This document shows positions 26,301 through 34,832 of a stretch of 64,000 nucleotides of DNA, piece after piece (within the stretch, counting starts at the first letter, position 1; each line of letters begins with the position of its first letter). Source of the stretch: an uncultured Acidimicrobiales bacterium (GTDB lineage Bacteria > Actinomycetota > Acidimicrobiia > Acidimicrobiales > SZUA-35); the NCBI GenBank assembly GCA_937976305.1, contig CALJSB010000007.1, positions 56,653 through 120,652 on the forward strand. Direction: 5' to 3'. The translations under genes were made by a program, and so were the position numbers. Under the pieces are notes generated by a model. It saw only the letters and a list, made by a program, of their open reading frames with translations. It was not told where the DNA came from and ran no database searches.

Positions 26301-29300
26301 CAGCCCGAGATCGATCTGATTTCCCCGCCGCTGCACAAAGAACGTTGCGTCGACGACTGCGGCATCGTTCGACAAGATCTCGTACGTGGCCGGGGACGCC
26401 GCGAGAGATGTGGGCGTGAGGTCTTCGTAGGCAAGCAAAACCGAGATGCCTGGAAGCGGTCGGCCATCGTTCTTAGCGTCGGTCAGCACCGTTGTGTACG
26501 GAACTGTCCGATGTGGAAACGCTTCCACCAAGCGTTTGCCGGCACGATGCCCGACATCGCCGAGCGTCGAGGTGGGACTCCAGTCGACGACGACCGGAAT
26601 CGAGTTGATGAAATACCCGACCGACGACTCAACCGCAGCGTGATCGCGCACCGAGGCGGTAATACCGATGCCGACTCGCTTCGATTCTTCCGGGTCGCCT
26701 GCGACCGCCTGATACCGATCGAGCACAAGCGCAAGGGCGCCAAGAGCAGTGGCAATCGGCGTGGAGCCGGGTCCCCCGACGAGTTCGGTTGCCGACAGCT
26801 CAGAAGCGATCGACGCATAGCCGCCACCGTGCTGCGTCGAGGAGTCGTCGGTCCAGATCTCGAGCTCGGTTGCCGCAGGCTCGGTCCACCGTTCGGCCCA
26901 AAAGGCTCTCGAGGATTGCTGATCGCGTTCGGCTTGCCAGATGCCGTGACCGCCAGGGTCAACGGACGGCGCGGGGAGGTCGAGACCCTGATAGGCGGCA
27001 TCGACCTCGGCCCAGATCAGCGCAAACGACTGGTCATCGGCTGAGAGATGGTGCGCAAGTACGGCCACAGATGTTCGACCGTCATCGAGAGCATCGACGC
27101 GGACTCGCAACAGAGGTCCGGCAGCAACATCGAACGACGTGTTGTGAAGGTCGGAGATGTTCGCTGTGACGTCGGAAAGCGGCGCCGCTGCGTTGGCTGC
27201 CACAAAGTCGAGCGCCGCAGCAGGACTCAGCTTTCGCCGTGGCTCGCTGAAGGTCCAGTGGAGTGATGGATGCCGACTCACGACGAGCTCAAACGCCGCT
27301 CGCAGCGCGTGGACGTCAACACTGCCATCAAGCAGGTAGTGACGGCCGACGTTGTACGCCGTTCGATCTTGGCGGTTCTGGAATTCGAACAACAGGCCTT
27401 GTTCAGAATTGCTGAGCGGCGGGGCGGTTCCTTCAGCAGTTCGAGTCGGGGTTCCCGCATCGTCTTCGTCGGCACCACGTGCGAGTGCTGCGGCAAGGGC
27501 TCGAGGTGTGGTGTGTGAAAAGGCCAGCTCTTCGCGCACCGTACGACCGATCGTGTCGCTCACAGCGATCACCATCTCAAGGGCAGCAAGCGAGTCGCCA
27601 CCGAGATCAAAGAAGTCGTCGTCGACACCAACCGGCTCTACGCCGAGGATTCGCTCCCACACATCAACGATCGCGACCTCCGTCGCGGTTGTTGGCGACA
27701 CATGCAGTGCGGGGCCCGAACGGTGCACCCGATCAGGCGTTGGAAGAGCTTCGACGTCGAGTTTGCCGTTGGCGGTCTGAGGAAGCTCATCCACCACCAT
27801 GAAGGCTGCCGGTATCTGGTGTGAGGCGAGCGAACCAGCAAGGAATGACCGAAGCTCGTCCGGACTCGGCGCCCCCGCGTCAGCAACCAGTTCAAACCAC
27901 GCCGACAACACCTCGCGGCGACGAGGGGTGTAGTTGATCTCGTCGAGCATCTCGCCGACCTCATCGAGATCGAGCTGATCGTCGAGCTCATCCATGGCCT
28001 CTTGGCGATTTTTGTGTCCGAGGCGTACGTCCCACGCATAGGGCTCGGCGTAATTGTGGTAGCCCTGCTCGGTGAGATGGGTATGAATGCCAGCGGCGTT
28101 CACCAGGCAGTTGGTTGATCGACCGGTGTCGTCGGGCCGAACCCAAGGCGCATCCTCTTCGAGAAAGCGGTACATCTCGTTGAGTTCAACGTCGAGGTAC
28201 CGGTAGAAGTCGATGTAACGAATGCGTTCAAACAACTCGTCGTCGGCAAACAGCTCGTTGTCGAGGAGTCGATTGAACGGATCATCGAGCCGGTGGTAGG
28301 CCTTGCGGGCCTGCACGACCGCACGATCGATGGCCTCCGGATCGAACCGGCCGGACTCGAACTGCTGTGGGACGAGACGAGTTTCGAAGAGCTGGCCGCG
28401 GCTCAAGCCGGTGACGATCAGCGGTGCTCCGAGCTCGTCTGCGTGATGCGTTGCCAGGGTGTAGAGCGCCTTGTAGCAACCGTGGCACACGTTTGAGAAT
28501 CGATCGAGGCTGGCCCGGAAGATCTCGTTCATGTCGTCTGAGGTCATGAACGCGTGGCCGATGCCGAGCTGGGCAACCGACTCTCGGACGTTGTCCTTCG
28601 CCCCGTCGGAGATGAAGCCGTTGTCGAGCGTGAGGGCAAACACCTTGAAGCCGAGCTCGACCAGTTTGAACACCATGTAGGTGGAGTCTTTCCCACCGCT
28701 CAAGAGCGCAACCGCGTCGTAGTCGCCGGTGCGATGCTCTTGAGCCCATGCCAACTCGGCCCGCAGGTCGTCCTGATTCTTGAACCACGCTTCGGCCTGG
28801 TCTTTGATGCCGTCGTAGTCATGACACGACGAACACACGCCGTCGTCGTCAAAGTCGACGCCGGGCACGTTGTCGGGAAGCCCGCAGCGAACGCAGTGCG
28901 CCAGCTCAGGTCGCTCGCTCGGAGCCCACAACCGAACGGCAGCCCGCTCGATAGCAGGATGACGCGCCAGCGCCTGCTCCACCTCGACCGGCTCCAGTCG
29001 AATACCCCCGACTTTGATCTGTTCGTCGAGACGGCCGTGGTACACCGCCGTGTTGTCGTCGAGCAGACGAACGAGGTCGCCCGACAGATATGCCCGTTGA
29101 CCGTCGATCTCGACGAACGGATTGCGCTCGCCTTCTGGGGCAACGAGGTAGCCAGCGGTGAGCCCGGGCGAACTGATGGCCAGCTCGCCTGCGATGCCGA
29201 CCGGCACCGGTTGACCCAACCGGTCGACAATGCGCAGCGACACATTGGGCGCTGGCCTGCCGATCGGCACGTCGACCTCATCAGAGTCAAGGTCAGCTTG

Positions 29301-31529
29301 GGTGACCTCATGAATCATGCAACCGACAACGGCCTCTGTCGGGCCGTATTCGTTGAACATCCGCACGCCGGGAAAGGTGCGAGCGAGCCTTCGGGCCAGC
29401 CGCAGCGTGAAGGCCTCCCCGCCAACGACGAGGTTGCGCAGGCCGTGGGTTTCCGGGGCCAGTCGAGCCAGCACCTCGAGGTGAGACGGTGTGGCCTTGA
29501 GCCAGCTGATATCCGTGAGGTTGGCAACTGCTTGCAGTCCGCGAGTTCCAGATGGCCGGATCACGACGAGTCGACCGCCGGTGAGGAAGGCCGAGAACAG
29601 GCTCGTCACCGTCAGGTCGAAGGTGAGCGGACTCATCAGCCCGATCACCGGCGGCGGCCCATCGTCGAAGTAGCTCGCCACGGCAAAATCGAGGTATCCA
29701 CTCAGGCCGTCATGGGTGATGGGCACGCCCTTGGGCATCCCCGTCGACCCTGAGGTGAACAACAGGTAGGCCTCGACCTCGCCAGGTGGGTCGTCGAGTT
29801 CATCCACGCTCGCCGCGTCGCCGTTCATCGAAGGCGGTGTGAGCATCGTGTCGACCGGAAGGGCACTGATGATCTTGGAACAACCAGCGGTCTCAACCAG
29901 CCAGGTTCGTCGATCTTGTGGCTGATCGGGGTCGAGCGGCACGTAGCTAACGCCCATGCGCAGGCAGGCGATCATCGTCGCCACAGCGTCGGCACTCCGA
30001 CCCATTTCGATGGCCACACGGTCGCCCTGTTGCACACCCTCGTGGCTCAGCCACTGCGCGACGGAACTCGTCCACGCCCAGAGATCTTGGCCCGTCCACG
30101 TTTGGGTGCCCGTGCGATCGAGGTCCTCGAGCACCGTCTCGGCCTTTCCGGCCAGCCCATCACGTAGACGCCCGACGACGCCTCGGGGTTGCTGTGCGGC
30201 CGGGAAGCCAGTCCCCCACCGTCGCAGAACCTCGGCCTCCTCCTCGGTCAGGAGCGGCGTGACATCGATCGCACGATCCGGGTCTTCGACGAGCGCTTCG
30301 AGAATCGCCTCGAAGTGCTTGGGAGCGCGCTGGCGATGGTCGGCAGAAGCCCCCGCCTCGTTCACATCGATGTGGATGCTGAGTCCTTCGTCGGTGAAGG
30401 ACGTGAGCTGCACTCGAAGTAGGTGCTGCGGGTCAGACGCAGAGGCATGAATCCACTGACTCTCGATCGGCCGGCCAGCGAAGTCGGCGTGTGCTCCTCG
30501 CGGGATCACATTGACGATCGCCTGGCTGTCGCCCGGCTGATTGACGTCCGGTCGAGCATGCTTCAGCGTCTCGAGAAGAGCTCGACTCGCCCGCCGGTGC
30601 AGGCTGGCATGCGTGTCATCGTCCTCGATCGCGACCTCGACGGGGTAGACCTCCATGATCGGTCCGATCATGTCTTGTGTTACGGCGTCTCGGTTGTGAA
30701 CCGGCACGCCAATCGAAACCGACGGAGCCCCCGAGAGACGATGCATCAGCAGCGACGTCGCGGTGATCAGCAGTGATGTCCACGCGAGATCAGGTGTGAG
30801 CATGCGGTAGTCGGCACCGAGGCGTTCATCGAGCCGCTGCCGAAGTCGTTCGTCGAGAGGTACGGCGACCCGCTCGCTGCGAGGCGATGGCCTGCGGACC
30901 GGCTGGTACAGACCGGAGAGCGGTGCGGCTGGCTCACGGTCGGCCCAGTACGTCTTCGCCTTGGTTGTGCGGGTGTCGGGGAGCGAACCACGAGCAACCC
31001 ATTCAACAAATGACGTAGAGGTGGGCTCGTTACCGTTGTAGATCGAAGCAGTCTCGGCCACGATCATGGCCGTCGCCGTGGCATCGGTGATGAGGTGGTG
31101 GAGGTTGAGGTACCACGAGACGGTGCCGTCGCCGTGGCGCAAAACCACCGAGTCATACACCTGAACGGACAGATCGAAGGCGTCTTTGATTCGGTTCTGA
31201 GCCCAGTCGAGCGCATCACTCGCCGGAAGGTCGATGACTTCGGTCGGCCGCACCGCTTCGACGAGCGACATCGATGCTCGGCCGTGTGTCTCGACGAAGC
31301 GGGTCCGCAGCGCGTCGTTGGCTTCAACAACAGCGTCGTAGGCCGCTGTCAGGCGGCCGACATCAACCGATTCGCCCGCCGCGCTCAGGCCGATATGGCA
31401 CAGCTGGGCCATGTTCTGGAGCGGAGACTCTGGGTGTCGGCGCTGCGAGACCCACAAGCCGCGCTGGGCCGACGAGAGTTCCCGAGGTCGCTCGTTCGAC
31501 CCCGTCAAAGAAACGGAGACTGCTGTCAC
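23400..31529 (-). CDS. Dimodular NRPS with ATP-pyrophosphatase-interrupted adenylation domain
   Basis: 2709 aa, read as C-A(interrupted)-PCP-C-A-PCP-TE. C1: HHLITDA near residue 145. A1: TSGSTGMPKG near 590, NEYGPTEA near 725, GRLDEQIKVGG near 835. An inserted ATP-pyrophosphatase domain (about 875-1190) follows: zinc-ribbon-like CVRCG ... CSSC, PP-loop SGGKDSTY near 945, NVCHGCYKA near 1014, then A10 NGKLD near 1253. PCP1 is DDFFDLGGDSLAAL. C2: AHHLSADD near 1495. A2: TSGSTGRPRG near 1940 to HGKID near 2315. PCP2 is GADSLAAL near 2380. The thioesterase has GGSSGG near 2525. Hand-read codes: A1 D-L-T-K-V-G-E-V-G, close to Asn/Asp; A2 D-S-A-L-V-A-E-V-W, not recognised. The start overlaps the carrier-protein stop by four bases. 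Makes a short peptide or N-acyl dipeptide; product unknown. Confidence 0.92.
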   Translation of the reverse strand: MTAVSVSLTGSNERPRELSSAQRGLWVSQRRHPESPLQNMAQLCHIGLSAAGESVDVGRLTAAYDAVVEANDALRTRFVETHGRASMSLVEAVRPTEVIDLPASDALDWAQNRIKDAFDLSVQVYDSVVLRHGDGTVSWYLNLHHLITDATATAMIVAETASIYNGNEPTSTSFVEWVARGSLPDTRTTKAKTYWADREPAAPLSGLYQPVRRPSPRSERVAVPLDERLRQRLDERLGADYRMLTPDLAWTSLLITATSLLMHRLSGAPSVSIGVPVHNRDAVTQDMIGPIMEVYPVEVAIEDDDTHASLHRRASRALLETLKHARPDVNQPGDSQAIVNVIPRGAHADFAGRPIESQWIHASASDPQHLLRVQLTSFTDEGLSIHIDVNEAGASADHRQRAPKHFEAILEALVEDPDRAIDVTPLLTEEEAEVLRRWGTGFPAAQQPRGVVGRLRDGLAGKAETVLEDLDRTGTQTWTGQDLWAWTSSVAQWLSHEGVQQGDRVAIEMGRSADAVATMIACLRMGVSYVPLDPDQPQDRRTWLVETAGCSKIISALPVDTMLTPPSMNGDAASVDELDDPPGEVEAYLLFTSGSTGMPKGVPITHDGLSGYLDFAVASYFDDGPPPVIGLMSPLTFDLTVTSLFSAFLTGGRLVVIRPSGTRGLQAVANLTDISWLKATPSHLEVLARLAPETHGLRNLVVGGEAFTLRLARRLARTFPGVRMFNEYGPTEAVVGCMIHEVTQADLDSDEVDVPIGRPAPNVSLRIVDRLGQPVPVGIAGELAISSPGLTAGYLVAPEGERNPFVEIDGQRAYLSGDLVRLLDDNTAVYHGRLDEQIKVGGIRLEPVEVEQALARHPAIERAAVRLWAPSERPELAHCVRCGLPDNVPGVDFDDDGVCSSCHDYDGIKDQAEAWFKNQDDLRAELAWAQEHRTGDYDAVALLSGGKDSTYMVFKLVELGFKVFALTLDNGFISDGAKDNVRESVAQLGIGHAFMTSDDMNEIFRASLDRFSNVCHGCYKALYTLATHHADELGAPLIVTGLSRGQLFETRLVPQQFESGRFDPEAIDRAVVQARKAYHRLDDPFNRLLDNELFADDELFERIRYIDFYRYLDVELNEMYRFLEEDAPWVRPDDTGRSTNCLVNAAGIHTHLTEQGYHNYAEPYAWDVRLGHKNRQEAMDELDDQLDLDEVGEMLDEINYTPRRREVLSAWFELVADAGAPSPDELRSFLAGSLASHQIPAAFMVVDELPQTANGKLDVEALPTPDRVHRSGPALHVSPTTATEVAIVDVWERILGVEPVGVDDDFFDLGGDSLAALEMVIAVSDTIGRTVREELAFSHTTPRALAAALARGADEDDAGTPTRTAEGTAPPLSNSEQGLLFEFQNRQDRTAYNVGRHYLLDGSVDVHALRAAFELVVSRHPSLHWTFSEPRRKLSPAAALDFVAANAAAPLSDVTANISDLHNTSFDVAAGPLLRVRVDALDDGRTSVAVLAHHLSADDQSFALIWAEVDAAYQGLDLPAPSVDPGGHGIWQAERDQQSSRAFWAERWTEPAATELEIWTDDSSTQHGGGYASIASELSATELVGGPGSTPIATALGALALVLDRYQAVAGDPEESKRVGIGITASVRDHAAVESSVGYFINSIPVVVDWSPTSTLGDVGHRAGKRLVEAFPHRTVPYTTVLTDAKNDGRPLPGISVLLAYEDLTPTSLAASPATYEILSNDAAVVDATFFVQRRGNQIDLGLEYRNSAVGSRAEQVLLDLDAMLVAMVRDGERLPNFVGLPSETDSEVVGVPLEPTSSVVPAISAHLKSGGDRPAVRCGDVRLTWGDLDDRAGSVHAALASLGVKRGQRVVVAVERSVDLVASMVGVITFGATYVPVDPTYPDDRISRMLEVAEPVAIVTDDPMRWSQRGLPMVDLGSLETSLEVIEPTPVAGDAAAYLIFTSGSTGRPRGVEVTHEQLSSSTAARFVEYDSHPGSFLMVSSAGFDSSIAGLFWTLVAGGELVLPTEAEAHDPDALLALINGSITHTLMVPTLYGALLERGARHTNWLDLVVVAGEACPPALVARHHELRPGTTLVNEYGPTEATVWATVHELDAAVGATSVVPIGRPIAGTTALVVDSAGRLMPAGVPGELAILGPGVTHGYVGDPEATDDKFVVTDRGSVYLTGDVVVPDDSGAIRFLGRIDDQMNVGGARVEPAEIERVLGAHPAVEAALVVAVDLRSTDDLLTELDPIEASDVLRQAASAAEPARKLRSLLQARTAGRKSLIAHLELVGGVELTPELVVELHDAARRSLASTSRPAQFVAQEQLPRTDHGKIDRSVGMGLSVPASSRRSVVDGRDSAPQDGPPISPIAASVLEIFNAELPEPIGPDDDFFAAGADSLAALSVAAGIERQFNCDFPVTKLIDISTARAVGQELGVENDSELAIDAGVASSALPSGQLLLPMRQGTDHSRPAVVLIAPGTGHLMGYQPLVEVLDPEIDIFGFPLPGGDGKGEILRSVAAVAKAMLADWDQLANRRLLMIGGSSGGLIAWEMAARLEAAGTPVDGLLLQDTLHPQAWRDNPPPTGLDWYRHLLEEEGVFGTARQVGRQLQRRATYEAAKRRNGGVAPAGPATERSPEVLSNQLVAATDEMTAGFHPDALRGRVRFFAASDTDVSLTIERWEPLAADLHVDYLEGDHSGPDSIGSAHRVGIAAALVEDEIRRIEARLS

Positions 31530-31780
31530 GAAGTTGCCGACTGAAGACGTTCAGCAAAGTCCGAGATCGCTGCCGGCGTTTCGAAGTTCTCGAACACGAC
31601 ATCGACTGGATCGATGTGGAGCTCCAGTTGCTCTTCGAGCCACGACACGATCTGAACCACTCCAAGCGAATCGACAAGGCCGCTCACGAGGAGCTCAGTG
31701 TCGACATCGATCAAGACAGCCGGGTCGAGCGCAACTTCAGTAGCAATCCACTTCGTCAGTTTCGCTAGCAAGTCGCTCAT
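31526..31780 (-). CDS. Freestanding acyl/peptidyl carrier protein
   Basis: 84 aa from the ATG at 31780 (MSDLLAKLTKWI), preceded on the minus strand by a good ribosome-binding site (GAGAGGAAG). The carrier motif SGLVDSLGVVQ contains the Ser that takes the phosphopantetheine arm. The stop overlaps the NRPS start (ATGA), so the two are translated together. Because the NRPS begins with a condensation domain, this carrier could deliver the first acyl or aminoacyl group to it. The divergent acyl-CoA dehydrogenase might desaturate an acyl chain on it; both roles are inference. Confidence 0.88.
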   Translation of the reverse strand: MSDLLAKLTKWIATEVALDPAVLIDVDTELLVSGLVDSLGVVQIVSWLEEQLELHIDPVDVVFENFETPAAISDFAERLQSATS

Positions 31781-32062
31781 GTTGCTTCCTCTCTGCCTCT
31801 GCATATCGGCCGGAGCCGATCAGCTCAAAGCAAATCGGTCTTGGCGGCTTCAACAACGTACTTTGGGTCTCCCCTCGGGGCCGATGGGCCTCAAGGCTTC
31901 CTCCCCGGGGTACTTCGCCCCAATCAGGCACCTCGGATGCGACACTGATCCAATTCGCCCGTCCGGTAGTCCATCCGGCCCTTCATCCTTGGCACTCGAT
32001 GTTTCGTACCCCATCATGGCGTCAGCAGAACCGCCCCAACCGACCGCCCTGGAACGAGCAGC
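31781..32062 (-). other. Divergent intergenic region between carrier protein and acyl-CoA dehydrogenase
   Basis: 282 bases holding the divergent promoters. On the minus strand several GC-rich short hairpins follow one another (GGGGCGAAGTACCCC, GGCCCATCGGCC, CCCCGAGGGG, all between 31870 and 31925) ahead of the carrier-protein start. This suggests a structured leader for the NRPS transcript. I could not match it to a known riboswitch or attenuator, and no credible peptide gene is evident. Confidence 0.35.
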
Positions 32063-33322
32063 GTGAACCAGCCAGCTGACAACCAGTCGATTGACACCGA
32101 TGCCCAGCCGACCGGTACAGCCACGATCAGCGCGGCCGCCTTCGAGCTCGGCGGTGAGCCCGTGTCAGGCCTCGATGCCATGCTCGACGAGCAGCATCCT
32201 CGGAAACGTGCGGCCAGGGACTGGGCGGCTGAACATCTTGGAGCTGCACCGGACTCGTTCGACCGAGTCCGGTGGCGACGTGCTGCTGAGGCCGGGTTCC
32301 TCTCTCTCACTGTCCCGCAGCACTTGGGCGGCCTCGGCCGAACGCTCGTTGACGCGATGCTCAGCTTCGAAGGCCTCGGCGCCGGCACCTCCGACTCTGG
32401 TCTGGTCTTTGCACTGGCCTCTCACAGCTTTGCGTTCCAACAAGCGTTCGTGAGCCACGGAACCTGCCAGCAGCACGACCGCTGGCTCTCCAAGCTCATG
32501 GCTGGAAGCGCGATTGGCGCGTTTGCCATGAGCGAGCCCGACGCCGGCTCAGACATCGCAACAATCACCACGACAGCCGAACCCGGGCAGGACGATCCTC
32601 CGACCTGGCATCTCACCGGCACGAAGAGCTGGGTGACCCTAGGCCCCGTCGCAGACGTAGCGATCGTCTTTGCCTCGACGGACCCGTCGAGGGGCCGGTG
32701 GGGCATCACTGCATTCGTCGTGGAGACCGACCGGGCTGGGGTGACGATCGGACCTGCGGTTGACCGCATGGGGCTGAGCGGGGCCCCGTTCGGCACCATC
32801 ACCTTCGATCAGGTCATGGTCACGACCGATGATCTTCTCGGCGTTGTTGGTGCTGGCGGGAGCATCTTCGCCACAGCGGTGGAAGCAGAGCGAGCCCTGC
32901 TGTACGCACCACAACTTGGCGCCACCGAACGGCTGCTCGACCAAGCAATCGAGCGTTCTTGCAACCACCAATCGGCTGGACAACCGATCGGCAACTTCCA
33001 GGCCGTCAGCCACCGACTTGCCGATCTCAAGGTCGAGCTCGAAGCGAGCCGGTTGCTCGCCTACAAAGCGGCTGTGCTTGCCGATCTCGGCCAGCCAGTA
33101 ACGCTCGCAGCAGCGATTGCCAAAATCAAGACATCAGACATGGCGATCAACGGAGCACTCGATGCCATGCGAGTCTTCGGAGCCGAGGGTTACACCATCG
33201 GAGCCGGCATTGAAGCGGAGCTACGCCACGCACTGGCGGGCCTCAATTTTGCCGGCACCTCCGATGTTCAGCGAAACGTCGTCGCCAGCCTCCTCGGTGT
33301 CGGCCGCCTCCGACCCACCTGA
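32063..33322 (+). CDS. Acyl-CoA dehydrogenase-family flavoprotein
   Basis: 419 aa, GTG start. FAD-dependent alpha,beta-dehydrogenation of acyl thioesters. Family features: AMSEPDAGSDIATITTTAE (FAD/substrate loop), WHLTGTKSWVTLGPVADVAIVFA, a VDRMGLSGAPFGTITFDQVMV segment and C-terminal FGAEGYTIGAGIEAELRHAL. The usual catalytic Glu region is not obvious by eye. It is divergent from the carrier protein and NRPS, sharing their intergenic region. That makes it a candidate tailoring enzyme for a carrier-bound substrate, as in other carrier-linked dehydrogenases (established for some NRPS pathways). General fatty-acid catabolism is the alternative. Confidence 0.88.
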   Translation: MNQPADNQSIDTDAQPTGTATISAAAFELGGEPVSGLDAMLDEQHPRKRAARDWAAEHLGAAPDSFDRVRWRRAAEAGFLSLTVPQHLGGLGRTLVDAMLSFEGLGAGTSDSGLVFALASHSFAFQQAFVSHGTCQQHDRWLSKLMAGSAIGAFAMSEPDAGSDIATITTTAEPGQDDPPTWHLTGTKSWVTLGPVADVAIVFASTDPSRGRWGITAFVVETDRAGVTIGPAVDRMGLSGAPFGTITFDQVMVTTDDLLGVVGAGGSIFATAVEAERALLYAPQLGATERLLDQAIERSCNHQSAGQPIGNFQAVSHRLADLKVELEASRLLAYKAAVLADLGQPVTLAAAIAKIKTSDMAINGALDAMRVFGAEGYTIGAGIEAELRHALAGLNFAGTSDVQRNVVASLLGVGRLRPT

Positions 33323-33436
33323 ATCTCGACGATCGACGCCTCGATCAGACGAAGACGAATCCACGTACTACTGAATCCAAAATCGAAACTCGAACGAACT
33401 ACCAACCAGTCGTTTGTCGCAAAGACGGAAGAATCC

Positions 33437-34807
33437 ATGAATCAGAAACCCTCATCCATCGCGCAACTCTCAGCCCGACGGCTCCTCGCCGCCGTGAGCG
33501 CCGCCGTGCTCATGCTGTTGACCCTGGCAAACCCGGCATCGGCACATTCGATCGACGAGTCGATCATCTACCTCGATGTCACCGACCGAGCGATGGCCGG
33601 ACGCGTGGAATTGTCCATCGATTCTGTTCGTGAGGTCTTTGGCTACGAGCTCGAGACCGCCGGCGAGGAACTGCTGGCCGAACTCGAGCCGAACCTCGAC
33701 GAGCTACAGGGCTACGCCGCTGAGCACCTCTCGATCGCTGTCGACGGCCAAGAACTCGACATCGAGTTCGACACGCTCGACATTCTCTCCGAGCGGGCCG
33801 GCTCTGAAGACATCAACTTCGTCCAGTTGGGCTTCGACGTCATCGGCTACGACGGATCTCGCTCATTCGACGTGAACTTCGATCCGTTCTTCGACGAGAT
33901 CGATGGCCGCACCGGCGTGCTCGTGATCGAGAACGACCTCGGTGCAGGCATCTACGACAACGGCGAGACCGTGCTCGTCACCTTCGATTCGGACACTCGC
34001 ACCCGAAGCATCGACCTCGACGACACCAGCAGCTGGGCCAACTTCACCGCATCAGTCGGACTGGGTGTCGACCACATCAAGACCGGACCAGACCACGTCT
34101 TGTTCGTCCTCGTGCTGCTGTTGCCCTCCGTGCTCATGTTCTCCGGCCGTTGGTTCCCTCAGGCTTCGTTCGGCGCTGCGCTCTGGCGGGTGCTGAAGAT
34201 CGCAACGATGTTTACCGTCGCCCACTCCGTGACCTTCACCCTCGCCGGCCTCGGTTGGCTCCCGTTGCCTCCGTCAAAGCTCGTCGAGGCCATTATCGCC
34301 ATCTCGATCGCCCTCGCCGCGATTCACAACATCAAGCCGATCTTTCCCAACAAAGAAACGTGGCTGGCCTTTGGTTTCGGCCTCTTTCACGGCATGGGTT
34401 TTGCCTCGCTGGTTGAAGGTCTCGATGTCAGCCGGAGCACCCAGCTGATCTCGCTGCTCGGCCGCAACGTTGGCATCGAGATCGGCCAGGCCGCAGTCAT
34501 CCTGGCCGGATTCACGGCCTTGTTCGTCCTGCGCCGCACTCGGTTCTATCTGAGCATCCTCAACGGCGCTTCTATCGTCATGGCCGTCGTCGCCATCGGC
34601 TGGATGATCGAGCGTTTGGCTGAGATCGAGCTCGGCATCAACGATGTCGTCGAACCAGCGCTGGCGTTGCCCCGAGCATTCTGGATCGTCGGCATCGCAA
34701 CCGCTGCCGCTGCCGCTGTCTACTTTGTCGAACAGAAGGCTGACCGCCTCCTGCCGATCGGCCCGGACACCGATGATGAGACTGAGCGGGAGCTGGTCAA
34801 CGCCTGA
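33437..34807 (+). CDS. HupE/UreJ-type membrane protein with extracytoplasmic domain
   Basis: 456 aa. Signal peptide (to about residue 35, ANPASAHS), then a soluble acidic domain of about 170 residues. A HupE/UreJ-like membrane part follows: GLGVDHIKTGPDHVLFVLVLLLPS, FTVAHSVTFTLAGLG and GFGLFHGMGFASLVEGL, with conserved His and Asp residues within the helices as in metal (nickel/cobalt) permeases of this family. The last helix ends near residue 435. Homologous proteins are annotated as HupE/UreJ; metal transport is inferred. It precedes mftE by 25 bases on the same strand. Confidence 0.82.
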   Translation: MNQKPSSIAQLSARRLLAAVSAAVLMLLTLANPASAHSIDESIIYLDVTDRAMAGRVELSIDSVREVFGYELETAGEELLAELEPNLDELQGYAAEHLSIAVDGQELDIEFDTLDILSERAGSEDINFVQLGFDVIGYDGSRSFDVNFDPFFDEIDGRTGVLVIENDLGAGIYDNGETVLVTFDSDTRTRSIDLDDTSSWANFTASVGLGVDHIKTGPDHVLFVLVLLLPSVLMFSGRWFPQASFGAALWRVLKIATMFTVAHSVTFTLAGLGWLPLPPSKLVEAIIAISIALAAIHNIKPIFPNKETWLAFGFGLFHGMGFASLVEGLDVSRSTQLISLLGRNVGIEIGQAAVILAGFTALFVLRRTRFYLSILNGASIVMAVVAIGWMIERLAEIELGINDVVEPALALPRAFWIVGIATAAAAAVYFVEQKADRLLPIGPDTDDETERELVNA

Positions 34808-34832
34808 CGAGCGGGGATGCCACACTCGTGGC

